From Melanopsichium pennsylvanicum (Eukaryota > Basidiomycota > Ustilaginomycetes > Ustilaginales): 64,000 nucleotides of DNA. This document shows, in pieces, positions 50,638 to 60,455 of the stretch. The stretch spans positions 1 through 64,000 of the forward strand of contig OAPG01000019.1 in assembly GCA_900208305.1 (NCBI GenBank), read 5' to 3'. Each line of letters starts with the position of its first letter. Position 1 is the stretch's first letter. The position numbers were made by a program, and so were the translations under genes. The notes under the pieces were generated by a model, which worked only from the letters and a program-made list of their open reading frames with translations, was not told where the DNA came from and ran no database searches.

Positions 50638-51071
50638 TTAGCGTTCTTCGGACTTGAACAATGTCTTGTCACGGCCAACCCTCACCTTGATCATCCTGCA
50701 TCCTCGTTTGGCAAGACGAACCCGTATTTGGCAGACCTCGATATCAGTGTAATCCAAATCCCTCAAGTGGAAAATCGAGAGTGTCTGAACGGATCCCCGA
50801 CCGTTGCCGAAGCTGTAGGCGGGCTCGGTGTTCCTTCCGAATGCGGGATTGTCAACAACGTGCTTGTTCTCAATCAGGCGAAAGATGTGCTTTGTTTTTG
50901 TTGGTCTTATCGGTGCTCGCGGTCGGTCGCGGCAGCACACTTGCACTAGGTTGGTAGGACGGAAGTTGATCCTTCGATAATGATGCCAGCGGTTAGTAAA
51001 GACAGTGGTAATGGTGAAGATCTTAGACACGAGGGCGAGCTGACTGACTAACCAGATTTTGTTTTGAACAT
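50638..51071 (-). CDS. Possible small basic protein, two exons, unknown
   Basis: Exon 1 would be 51,071-51,053 (ATG TTC AAA ACA AAA TCT G), followed by an intron with GTTAGT donor and a good branch site (TACTAAC), then exon 2 from 50,945 (after CCTAG) to the stop at 50,638. This gives 108 residues. The unspliced frame is open but has no ATG before its last quarter, so splicing is needed to give it a start. The product is Arg/Lys-rich with no signal peptide, membrane helix or family I recognise. It would be divergent from the alginate-lyase-like gene, 213 bp away. This is a tentative model. Confidence 0.4.
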
Positions 51072-51222
51072 CCAACTCTGTGGAAACGACTCACGACCAC
51101 CCGTAGGAAGGGCTCGGGCTCCAACCTTCTCACAGATGCCAGCACGTTCAGTGTGTCCGTTTCTGTCGCATTGGATCAGACCTGACGCGAGTCGATATGC
51201 CGCTCAGGCCTCCAACAAAAGC

Positions 51223-51228
51223 TATAAA
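51223..51228 (+). promoter_or_regulatory. TATA box of the alginate-lyase-like gene
   Basis: TATAAA in the context GCTATAAAATG lies 57-62 bp upstream of the ATG at 51,285. Its spacing and match make it the clearest TATA box in the window. Confidence 0.6.
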
Positions 51229-51284
51229 ATGTAGGGCATCAGGATCGTATCCGGATAGACGCATCACTATCCGCCCTTTCAAAT

Positions 51285-52756
51285 ATGCTTTTATCCCCTT
51301 TGTTGAAGCTTTTCTTGATAACCGCCGTCTCTGGTGCGGCGGTTGTTCCGCGAGCTGATACATTCAAACACCCCGGATTGCTCCACACCGAGGAGGATTT
51401 TGCAAGAATTCGATCCAAGCTCGCAAGCAACTCCGAACCTTGGGTTCAAGGATACCGGGCATTGACCAACAACGGTCATTCGAAGCTGGGCTATGAGGCT
51501 GCACCTGTCGCCGGACTATGCCGTGGTATCAACGCTGGCTGTCAGGAAAACTACAGTCGTGCCTTCAACGATTTCGCGGCCGCCTACCAGTAAGTCATGA
51601 TTGTAAATCAGTCCTTCTAAAGCTTTGAAGACTAATTTTTCTCTCGGTTGAAGTCGAAAGTCCAGCTTATTCATACTAATCACATTGTTACGCTGTCATC
51701 CTTCTCGATTCCCTTGAATAGACATGCGCTTCGCTGGAAGATTAGCAACGATACAGCCTTTGCTGACGGAGCAGTTGCGATTGTTAACGCTTGGTCCACA
51801 ACGCTCAAAAACATTTCGGGAATCAGCTCGGATCGCTTCTTGGCTGCCGGAATCTACGGCTACCAATTTGCGAATGTTGTAGAGCTGCTCAAGGACTATT
51901 CTGGATTTTCTGAACAGAATCTGACTTCTGCAAAGAATTTGCTTACAGATATCTTCCTCCCTCACAACATTCAGTTTTTGACCGAGCATGGTGTTGACGG
52001 TCCCAATGATGAGGCCTTCTGGGCCAATTGGGACCTCTGCAACTACGGATCTGCGTTGGCTATCGGTGTTGTCACTGACAATCGAACTACGTACGATTTT
52101 GCAATGAATTACTTTTACAACGGCGGGGGTCGCGGATCCATCCACAACTATCTGTGGAAGACGTACAACGATTCAACAGCTCAAGGACAAGAGGTAAGTC
52201 TTTATGAACGACAGGCTTTGTATTCACTTTTGTTCGAATTGGCTTGAAATCGTTCTGACATTTCTCTGCTCTAACTCTCTAGGCCGGTCGTGATCAAGGA
52301 CATTCCATGCTTGACCTCGCTTTACTTGGACCTTTCGCAACAACTGCGCTGAACCAGGGCGATGATGTGTGGGCTTACAATGACAGCTTGATCCTCAAGG
52401 GTGCCGAGTATGCTGCCAAGTACAATCTTGGCTACGACGTTCAATACACGCCGTACCTTGCTAAGGATGCAAAAGGAAGGGTGCTTTATAACCAGACGAC
52501 AATCTCTAACGTTAGTCGTGGTAACATTAGACCCATTTGGGATATGTACTACAACCAATATGTGGTTAAACGTGGGCTTAATGGCACCTACACAAAGCTG
52601 TATGCAGACAAGGTGCGAGCTGCTAATAATGGAAGCGAAGGAGGCGGAGGTGACTATGGCCCGAACAGCGGTGGTTATGACCAGTTGGGCTTTGGAACCC
52701 TGATGTACACACTCGATAACACGCGCGATGAATTGTACGCCGAATGTGATGAATAA
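51285..52756 (+). CDS. Secreted alginate-lyase-superfamily protein (three exons)
   Basis: Exons are 51,285-51,589, 51,722-52,193 and 52,283-52,756; the 132- and 89-nt introns have GTAAGT donors and TAG acceptors. The spliced protein has 416 residues. It begins with a signal peptide (MLLSPLLKLFLITAVSGAAV), then HPGLLHTEEDFARIRSKL, the usual opening of the alginate-lyase (alpha/alpha-barrel) domain. WDLCNYGSALAIGV and a GRDQGHSMLDLALL block follow, the latter holding the conserved His expected near the active site. Several N-glycosylation sequons are present. Fungal members are secreted polysaccharide lyases of uncertain substrate. For a plant-associated smut, a host- or algal-type uronate polymer or a fungal exopolysaccharide are possible targets. 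Catalysis is inferred from the family. Confidence 0.82.
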
Positions 52757-53297
52757 GCAGGTGGACATCACAAAAATGCTCAAACTCCTTGGAAGTCCGA
52801 CGAGGCTCCAAGTCGCTTGACAATGCAGAAACCACTGCATTGTGGACCCAAGGCGATGCAGAAGTTTAATTTTGGGTTCATGTTTCGCTCCATCTGCACA
52901 TAATTCTATTCTTTCCACCAACGTGAAGCTTGGCGGCGTTAACCGCTAGCACTCTCGAATAGAAATAGTACCACTAAAAGTTGTAATGAAATTTTCGAAA
53001 ATTATCTTTTCAGCTTCACACAGTGCATCGTGTTAAACCTAATTTTGAGAGACAGCAACGAGAGAAACCAAGAGCAAATCAATGGTCAACATTAATGATG
53101 GCCCCGCCCTTGATGATGATGAACAAGAAGAAGCAGCAAAACCTTGCGCTCAAGCCGTAAATATAATTCAAGATTGCGCAAGTGATTAGGAGAGTGGTTT
53201 GAGAGAGTCTCGCAAGCATGTACAATGTATGCAAGGCAAGGTATATTAAGTCGATCGCTTGCTGTCGATCTTTCAAGAGCTTGGCCTCGAGCAGCAG

Positions 53298-53363
53298 CTA
53301 CATGAAAGACTGGTTGCGATTGATGACGAGCTGGTTAGCAAGGTTGTTACCAGATGGAGGCAT
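53298..53363 (-). CDS. Possible 21-residue micro-ORF with upstream TATA box
   Basis: ATG at 53,363 in a good context (ACCATCATG), stop TAG at 53,298. TATAAA on the same strand (53,416-53,411) lies about 50 nt upstream, a spacing suited to a promoter. The peptide (MPPSGNNLANQLV...) has no known match. The ORF could instead be the first exon of a spliced gene reaching into 53,079-53,290. Weak evidence. Confidence 0.2.
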   Translation of the reverse strand: MPPSGNNLANQLVINRNQSFM

Positions 53364-54741
53364 GATGGTTTTCTCGTGTGAATAGATTGATAAACTACGA
53401 CTTTGCTCTGTTTATAGTCAATTGATATTCGCAGCAATCATATGATAATTCTCTGACCCAGTGATGAACGAATTCCGGTACCAAAATGTACATGCGATCT
53501 GATCCTAACATGGACAAGATGTGTCTGATAAAGGAGCGATTGGATTGAGCCGTCGAGAGATACAAAGAGATGGTAATGGTATCAGTGAAAGGGTTGGATG
53601 AATGAATTGTAGGGCTTATCGGATCGGCAGTTGGACTGAGCAGTCATTGACTGATTAGGACCAAGCAGCAGGTGCTCTACTTGACTCATCTACCTGCTTA
53701 CCCACTTGGTCACGCAATTCACCCGAAATTGGGATGTGCCTGCGCAAGTCTGAGAGGTTCGGACAGGCCGACACCAACAAGCGTGAGAAAGACATGGGCT
53801 AAACGTGACCGTTTAGTCCGCGTTTGATCAGCAGAATTTTTGGATTCTCATGACATCAGCGAAACTTGATCACCCTTAGGCTCTTCCGAAAGTGTACAGT
53901 AAAGTACAAAGAACGTTATTCGATGCGAGTTGTCCCATTCTGCGAGCTTGTCAACCTTTCTGGTACCATTAGAGAATCCAGTCACAGTTCTTGTTACAAT
54001 GGCTCGAGAGTTTCATCTCGGACATGCATACAAAAAGCCTCCTTTTGAATTTCTCGTCAATTTCGGTTGGGAGGTTTCCTTTTCTTTTCGGCGGGCCTTC
54101 TCTTCTCTAACGGTTGGTTTTTGACCGGTCGGCAATGCAACTAGGCAGCGCAGCGCACTCTTTGTTAGCGCCGCCATTGTTCGTCGCATGTGTGCAAGTG
54201 GAAGAAAAGACCGCTCTCCCCTGCCACCTTGATTCTCCGTGATTCTACCTCCACCTTCCCTTTGCCAAGATAAGGCTCTCGGCTCGAAGTCGACTTTGTC
54301 ACTAGTGTCACACCAGCTCAACGACTTGTGCCGACTGCCCTGAATGCAAATCCAAGTCAGAAAGTCAGACGTGCATAACCGCAACCGCAATATCATTGGT
54401 GGGGGAAAGTGTGGAGTGTGATTATGTGTGTGTTGCTTTTTACGCCGATGCATCTTGCTCGCGTCGGCAATGCAAAATTTCGTATTTCATTCGATTCACC
54501 TCGGCTGTTCGCTTGCAAAGCTTCTGTTTTTGTGAAAACGTTTCATCGGCTTGTGCTACCTCATTTGGGTTTGCTTTGCCCAAAAATTCATTATACGTAC
54601 ATGTGTGAAATCGTAACACAGTAGTCTACTTTATTCTTAACCGTATACTGTATTTGAATACACTCAGGATCATCTCGGAGTTAAAAGCGCTATGCAGTCT
54701 TCTTGAACTTGGCGATCTTTCCCCTCCTTTGCTTGACAATT

Positions 54742-54747
54742 TATAAG
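54742..54747 (+). promoter_or_regulatory. TATA-like element of the ABC transporter gene
   Basis: TATAAG within ATTTATAAGCG, 153-158 bp upstream of the ATG at 54,900 and followed by the pyrimidine-rich tract common in highly expressed fungal promoters. Confidence 0.4.
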
Positions 54748-54899
54748 CGTCGCTATCTTTCCTTTCCATCCCATCCATCGCGTTCAGTTCCTCTTGGTGA
54801 TCTTAATCTCAGAGCCCTCTTTTGGCCTGCTTCGCCTTTCTCGTTTTTCAACTCGACTCTAAATCGTCTCTCACTTATCTGCTCGAGTGCAACCATCAC

Positions 54900-57800
54900 A
54901 TGGAAGGGCTGAGGACAGACGACGCATCGGTATCGCCGAGCAACGCTAAAGCTATGGCGTCTTCCAATTCTCGGCAGCTCCCGATCGTGCCTCTCACCGA
55001 GATGCGAGAGACGGATCATCCATCACAAGCTCCCACTCAACTCGCTCGCATCACAAGTTCTGGCACATGGGGCGAGCCAGAACGTGGTGAGCATGTCAAT
55101 GTCAACCAGGCTAAACACGATTTCCAGCTCGCAAGAGAGTCGTCACGCACCTCTGCTCATGCTATCTCGCGTCTCCGTGGAGGCTCAATCATAGGTCGTG
55201 CTCTCAGCGGTGATGATCACAGCAAGCGGCAATCTAAAATCAATGAAAACCACCCAGATCTCGAACCAGCTTTATCCGACAACAATGACGATTTCGATCT
55301 CGGAAAATGGATGCTCACACGCAGCGCACAGGCAAAGGAACAAGGTATTGATGATGGCAAGCCTGTAGGCATGCTATGGAGGGACATTTCTATCACTTCG
55401 CCCGGCTCTAGCGGCGGTGGCATCTTTGTCAAGACTCTTCCGATCGCCATCACCAACACAGCTTGGAGGGACCCTATTGGCGTCCTCACCACTCTCATCC
55501 CGCCCCTCTCCAACCTATTCGCACCTCGCAACATGCCCACCACCAATCTCCTTCACAGCTTCAGTGGTATCCTAAAGCCAGCAGAGATGCTCCTCGTCCT
55601 CGGCCGTCCAGGTTCAGGATGCTCCACCGTGCTTCGAGCCATCACCTCCAAGAACCATTCCAACGTCTCAGCCCAAGGCAAGCTCCTCTACGGCGGTTTC
55701 ACCCCTGACGAGATTAATCGCAAGTATCGCGGTGAAGTCGTCTTTGTTGACGAGGAGGACACCCACTTCCCTACCTTAACCGTAGGTCAGACCCTCGAAT
55801 TCGCTCTCAAGAACAAAGTGCCTCACCGATCCCGACGACTCCAAGGTGAATCTCGCAACGAGTTCATCGAGACCTGCATCGACGTCATGTTGAAAATGTT
55901 TGGTATGACGCACGTCCGCGACACCATTGTGGGTGATCAGGCCGTCCGCGGTGTTTCTGGAGGTGAACGAAAGAGAACCACTATCTCTGAAGCCCTCGCA
56001 ACTCGCGCCAGTGTCATTGCATGGGATAACTCCACTCGAGGTCTGGATGCCTCGACCGCCCTCGACTACGCTCGTTCTCTTCGTATCATGACCGACCTTG
56101 CCCAGCGATCTACTATCGCCACCCTATACCAAGTCTCAGAAAGTATCTTTGATCTGTTTGACCGTGTCGCTGTTATCGACGACGGCAGGTGCATCTACTA
56201 TGGCCCTCGCAAACTTGCTCGATCTTACTTTTACGAGCTTGGTTATGATACTCCGGACCGCCAAACTACCGCCGACTTTGTGACCGCGCTTACCGACATC
56301 AACCAGGTCGTTTTCCGACCAGGTATGAAGGCGCAAGCTCCCAAAACCGCAGAAGACCGCGAGCGCGTTTGGAGGCAGAGCGAGCTCTACCACCAGCTCG
56401 AATCCGAGATGGATTCGTACGAGCAGCATCTCGCTCAAGCAGAGCAGGCCGATCAACTCAAGCAAACCGTCCGTTCAGAGAAGCGCAAGGGTGTTAGAAA
56501 GGCTTCCAGCTACACTGTCAGTTACTGGGATCAGATCGTCAGCTGCATGTGGCGACAGCTTCTCATCAAGTGGGGCGCAAGGCGCGATCTCTACGTCAAG
56601 CTTTTCACCATTATCTCGGTTTCCTTCATGATTTCGTCGCTTTTCTACAACCAGCCTTTCGACTCGCAAGGTGTCTTCACCTGTGGAGGTATCTTGCTAT
56701 TTGCCTGTCTTTTCAACGGTTGGCTTCAGCTCTCCGAGTCGTTCGAGGCAGTCGCCGGTCGTCCTATGTTGGCCAGGCATCGTCAATTTGCATTCTATCG
56801 ACCTTCAGCGGTGGTTCTGGCTCGCGCTATAACTGATATTCCCTTCTTAGCCATCCAGTGCTTCCTATCGTCCATCATCATCTACTTTCTCTCCAACCTG
56901 AGGAGGGACGCTGGCGCCTTCTGGATCTTTTACGTATACTGCTTCCTCTCTTCGTACAGTTTGACCGCACTCTACCGCATGTGTGCCGCTTTCTCGCCTG
57001 GTTTCAACGAGGCCATTCGATTCTCGGTACTTTCGCTCAACGTGCTCATCATCTGGGTCGGATACGTTTTGCGTAGGCCGCAGATGAACTGGATGATTTG
57101 GCTCAGCTACGCACAGCCCATCAGTTACGCCTTCGAAGGATTTCTCGCCAATGAAATCAACTACCCCATCAACTGCGCGCCGTCTCAAATTGTGCCCTTC
57201 GGTCAAGTTCGAGACCCTGCATATCAAACATGCTCACTCACAGGCAGTGTTACTGGATCCATCGTCGTCTCAAGCGCCGACTACCTCGGCACAACTTTCG
57301 GTTATTCCAGGTCGCACATCGGTCGCAATGTGGGTGTGATGATTGCTTTCTCTGTCCTATACCTGATCCCCACGGTCATTGGAGCCGAGATCATGAATTT
57401 TGGTGGCGTCGGAGGTGGTGTCACCGTCTTTGCTCGTACAAAGGCTGCCGAGGCCAAGCTTGCTGCTTCGTTGCCTGCCAAGTATGACGATCTCGAAGAG
57501 AAAGCGGCCGTCGTGGCCAGCCGTCCAGAGTCGGGCAGCGATACCAACGGCAATATTACCCGTGCCAACTCGCCTGCCGCATCAGCAGGCAAGAAGAGCA
57601 ACGGAAGCAGTAACAAGCTTGCCACAAAGTCGGCAGAAGAACTCGACAAAAAGGCCATCTTCACCTGGAAAGACTTGTCACTCACGCTGCCGACGGGACG
57701 AAAGTTACTCGACGACATCACAGGTTACGTCAAGCCAGGTACTATCACGGCTCTCATGGGTGCCTCGGGTGCAGGTAAGACGACGCTTTTGACCGCTCTC

Positions 57801-59591
57801 TCGCAACGTGGAGTCGCGGGCGCTCTCTCGGGTGATGTTCTCGTGGATGGCAAGCCTCTCGGACCCGGATTCCAGCGAGGTACTGGCTTCGTTTTGCAAG
57901 GTGACATTCATCTTGCATCGCAAACTGTACGAGAGGCTATCGAATTCTCTGCTCTGCTCCGACAACCTGCTGAAGTGCCTCGAGAGGAGAAGCTTGCTGA
58001 TGCCCAGCGTTCCATCGAGCTTCTCGAGCTGGAAGATCTTCAGGACGCACTCATCGGTGTACCTGGCTTTGGTCTGGGTGTGGAGCGAAGAAAACGTGTG
58101 ACAATTGCTATTGAGCTTGCCGCCAAGCCAGATCTGCTCCTTTTCCTCGACGAACCTACTTCTGGTCTTGATTCGGCTGGTGCTGCCTCGATCATCCGTC
58201 TGCTTCGACGCCTTGCCGAGGAAGGCCAGGCCATCCTTTGCACCATTCATCAGCCCAGCGCTTTGCTCTTCGAATCCTTTGACAATCTCTTGCTTCTTCA
58301 GCCAGGAGGACGTACAGCGTATTTTGGTCAGATTGGATACGAGCGCGCCACAGGTTCGGACAAGGTGCGCGAATACTTCGAACGTAATGGCGCTCCTGCT
58401 TGTCCGTCTACGACCAATGTGGCAGAGTACACGCTGGAAGTTGTGGCACAAAGGTCGGAAAAGGCTTGGTCGGAGCGATGGAAGGTATCGGCTGAAGCTC
58501 GCGCTCTTCGTCAGCAAGTCGAAGCTATGAATGCCGAACGAGCAGGTCGACCGGTTATCGAGGATTCGCGCTCGAAACGAGAGTTTTCTGCTACGCTCAA
58601 GACGCAGATTGTCGAATGCACTAAGCGACAGTTCCGCGATCTTTGGAGAGATGCTCCTTTTGCATATGGTATCCTCTTCTCCAACATCGTTACTGGCTTC
58701 GCAGCAGGTGGTGGTTTCGCACACCTTGGCAATTCGGTCACTGACTTGCAATACCGCGTCTTTGTCGTCTTTTTGGTGGTTCTCAACTTCCCTGCTACGG
58801 TCAACTCAATCATCTCCAAGTTCTGGGAGATGCGCATTACCTTTACCGTACGTGAGGGCCCTTCCAAGACATATTCGTGGATCGCATTCATGACTGCCTT
58901 CGTTGCTGTATCCATTCCAATCGCTGTTGTGGCATCGGTGCTTTTCTTCTTGCCATCGTTTTTCCTTCCTTTCTATTCTCAACCATCTACGGTAACTGGC
59001 ATGTGGTTTTTTATGATCTTTTTGGTCACTTGCTACGAGATGTTCTTCTCACTCGCGCTTGCGGCAGCCTGTCCTACGCCTGTCACTGCTGCGAATTTGC
59101 TTCCATTTCTGCTTCCGTTTGTTGCCATTGTTAACGGCGTCATTAAGCCAAAGGCGACACTACCTGCTCCTTGGTCTGGACTTATCTATTCCAACCCTCT
59201 TTATTGGTACGTACGTTCTATGGTTGGAGACATTCTGCACGATTTGCCCGTAAAGTGTAATCAGCAAGATTTGGCGGTATTTAATCCTCCTCCTGGCGAA
59301 ACTTGTGGTTCTTACGCTTTACAGTGGGTTGAATCAGTCGGTGCTCAACTTTTAAACCCTAGTGACAATACCAACTGCGAGTTCTGTCAATTTCAAATAG
59401 GAGATCAATTTGCTGCTACTTTAGGAGCCACATGGGATTTTCGTTGGAAAGGTGTTGGAATTGTTGTGGGTTATACATTTGGACAACTTTTCTTAGCTTA
59501 TTTGGCCTATTGGTACTTTACTGAAAAGCGTTTTGGTTTTGGCGGTAGTCTCATTTCCAGACTTAAGCGTTTCGGTAAACGTCGTGAGTAA
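54900..59591 (+). CDS. PDR/CDR-type ABC transporter (full-size ABCG)
   Basis: A 1563-residue pleiotropic-drug-resistance transporter with the (NBD-TMD)2 layout. NBD1 has the PDR-typical Walker A GRPGSGCS (Cys replacing Lys) at about 235, VSGGERKR at about 351 and WDNSTRGLDAS. TMD1 spans about 560-830. NBD2 has a canonical Walker A, GASGAGKTT, at about 954, the degenerate GVERRKR signature at about 1060 and LLFLDEPTSGLDS. TMD2 spans about 1250-1560 with Cys-bearing extracellular loops. These pumps export hydrophobic drugs and plant defence compounds across the plasma membrane. ATG 54,900 is the first in-frame ATG after the TTG-opened frame. The last 140 codons are markedly T-ending, unlike the C-ending remainder. 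The stop TAA overlaps a GTAAGT string, so a further 3' exon is conceivable but unsupported. Confidence 0.93.
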   Translation: MEGLRTDDASVSPSNAKAMASSNSRQLPIVPLTEMRETDHPSQAPTQLARITSSGTWGEPERGEHVNVNQAKHDFQLARESSRTSAHAISRLRGGSIIGRALSGDDHSKRQSKINENHPDLEPALSDNNDDFDLGKWMLTRSAQAKEQGIDDGKPVGMLWRDISITSPGSSGGGIFVKTLPIAITNTAWRDPIGVLTTLIPPLSNLFAPRNMPTTNLLHSFSGILKPAEMLLVLGRPGSGCSTVLRAITSKNHSNVSAQGKLLYGGFTPDEINRKYRGEVVFVDEEDTHFPTLTVGQTLEFALKNKVPHRSRRLQGESRNEFIETCIDVMLKMFGMTHVRDTIVGDQAVRGVSGGERKRTTISEALATRASVIAWDNSTRGLDASTALDYARSLRIMTDLAQRSTIATLYQVSESIFDLFDRVAVIDDGRCIYYGPRKLARSYFYELGYDTPDRQTTADFVTALTDINQVVFRPGMKAQAPKTAEDRERVWRQSELYHQLESEMDSYEQHLAQAEQADQLKQTVRSEKRKGVRKASSYTVSYWDQIVSCMWRQLLIKWGARRDLYVKLFTIISVSFMISSLFYNQPFDSQGVFTCGGILLFACLFNGWLQLSESFEAVAGRPMLARHRQFAFYRPSAVVLARAITDIPFLAIQCFLSSIIIYFLSNLRRDAGAFWIFYVYCFLSSYSLTALYRMCAAFSPGFNEAIRFSVLSLNVLIIWVGYVLRRPQMNWMIWLSYAQPISYAFEGFLANEINYPINCAPSQIVPFGQVRDPAYQTCSLTGSVTGSIVVSSADYLGTTFGYSRSHIGRNVGVMIAFSVLYLIPTVIGAEIMNFGGVGGGVTVFARTKAAEAKLAASLPAKYDDLEEKAAVVASRPESGSDTNGNITRANSPAASAGKKSNGSSNKLATKSAEELDKKAIFTWKDLSLTLPTGRKLLDDITGYVKPGTITALMGASGAGKTTLLTALSQRGVAGALSGDVLVDGKPLGPGFQRGTGFVLQGDIHLASQTVREAIEFSALLRQPAEVPREEKLADAQRSIELLELEDLQDALIGVPGFGLGVERRKRVTIAIELAAKPDLLLFLDEPTSGLDSAGAASIIRLLRRLAEEGQAILCTIHQPSALLFESFDNLLLLQPGGRTAYFGQIGYERATGSDKVREYFERNGAPACPSTTNVAEYTLEVVAQRSEKAWSERWKVSAEARALRQQVEAMNAERAGRPVIEDSRSKREFSATLKTQIVECTKRQFRDLWRDAPFAYGILFSNIVTGFAAGGGFAHLGNSVTDLQYRVFVVFLVVLNFPATVNSIISKFWEMRITFTVREGPSKTYSWIAFMTAFVAVSIPIAVVASVLFFLPSFFLPFYSQPSTVTGMWFFMIFLVTCYEMFFSLALAAACPTPVTAANLLPFLLPFVAIVNGVIKPKATLPAPWSGLIYSNPLYWYVRSMVGDILHDLPVKCNQQDLAVFNPPPGETCGSYALQWVESVGAQLLNPSDNTNCEFCQFQIGDQFAATLGATWDFRWKGVGIVVGYTFGQLFLAYLAYWYFTEKRFGFGGSLISRLKRFGKRRE

Positions 59592-59607
59592 GTTTTTTCT
59601 CTTTTTA

Positions 59608-59628
59608 AAAAAAAAAAAAAAAAAAAAA
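59608..59628. repeat. A21 homopolymer tract
   Basis: Twenty-one consecutive A residues 17 bp after the ABC transporter stop codon. Exact length is prone to sequencing error. Confidence 0.8.
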
Positions 59629-59988
59629 CTATATTCACATCTTATTAGCATTCGTTACATCAAACTATTCATTCATTCATTCGATTTCTTTAATATGACT
59701 GCATTGACATTCGTAACATCATCATCCCATTCATGTAGAAATAATAGACCCTAACTTAAATACAGACCAACTAAATAAATATGTACACAGTCCAGGTACG
59801 TGTACGTTACCCAGCAGAGGGGTGTAACATCCCATCGCATTTCGACTCAGCCCCATTTGGCGCCCAACCGACGCTCGGCGATGGTGGTCTGACATCAAAT
59901 ATTCAAGTTAGGCGGGATCAACTAGGTTACAATACCAGGGCTTTCTCTCATTCTCAGACGGCATGCTCGTGTGGAACACACTATACAA

Positions 59989-60004
59989 ACACACACACAC
60001 ACAC
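59989..60004. repeat. (AC)8 microsatellite
   Basis: Eight AC dinucleotides in the 3' intergenic region. Confidence 0.8.
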
Positions 60005-60455
60005 ATGTCATAAATTCTTGAAAGCCCAACAGCATACTATAACAAACGCAGCCACAAAAGGCCTAGCGCTAAATGTAACAATCCAAATCAAAACTAAACG
60101 GAACGAGTAAGAGGATGTGAGGTAACGAGCGTGATCAGACCAATTTCCAGCACTTGAAGTTGGAGCAAGTCGTTTTGGGGCAGGTGTTAAAAGAGTGTGA
60201 GGCTGCCATCCTAAACCGGACGATCAGGAAGGGGGCGGGGAAACAGCGGGGGAAAAACGAAAATTATCGAAACACAATATGTGTGTGAGGGAGAGAGAGG
60301 ACTGGCAATGGCTATCAAAGCCGTACGCACCGATATCTCTGGGTATATTGTCACCTTTCGATCAATATCTTCGTGTACATGCCATCGAGGAAGAGCGACC
60401 TAGAGCAGTAAATTTTGCAAGGTGAATGTGTACATACGTACACCAAGGACTGAGC

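Larger units (their letters stand above)
52757..54899. other. Intergenic region (2.1 kb)
   Basis: It lies between the alginate-lyase-like gene and the ABC transporter. It is AT-rich with no recognisable gene. A 21-codon open frame with its own TATA-like element is listed separately, and the last 300 bp form the transporter promoter. The frame at 54,013-54,453 (minus) is not supported by any domain. Confidence 0.45.
59592..60455. other. Intergenic region between convergent ABC transporter and HSF genes
   Basis: 3' regions of two convergent genes. It contains an A21 tract (59,608-59,628), a short ATTC repeat near 59,668-59,680 and an (AC)8 microsatellite. An ATG-started frame at 59,781-60,110 has no recognised domain and runs through the AC repeat. 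Confidence 0.5.

Noticed and set aside
57705..58751. 348-codon minus frame inside the ABC transporter
   Set aside because: Shadow of the second nucleotide-binding domain on the opposite strand.
59781..60110. 109-codon plus frame downstream of the ABC transporter
   Set aside because: Runs through an AC microsatellite and shows no protein-like pattern.
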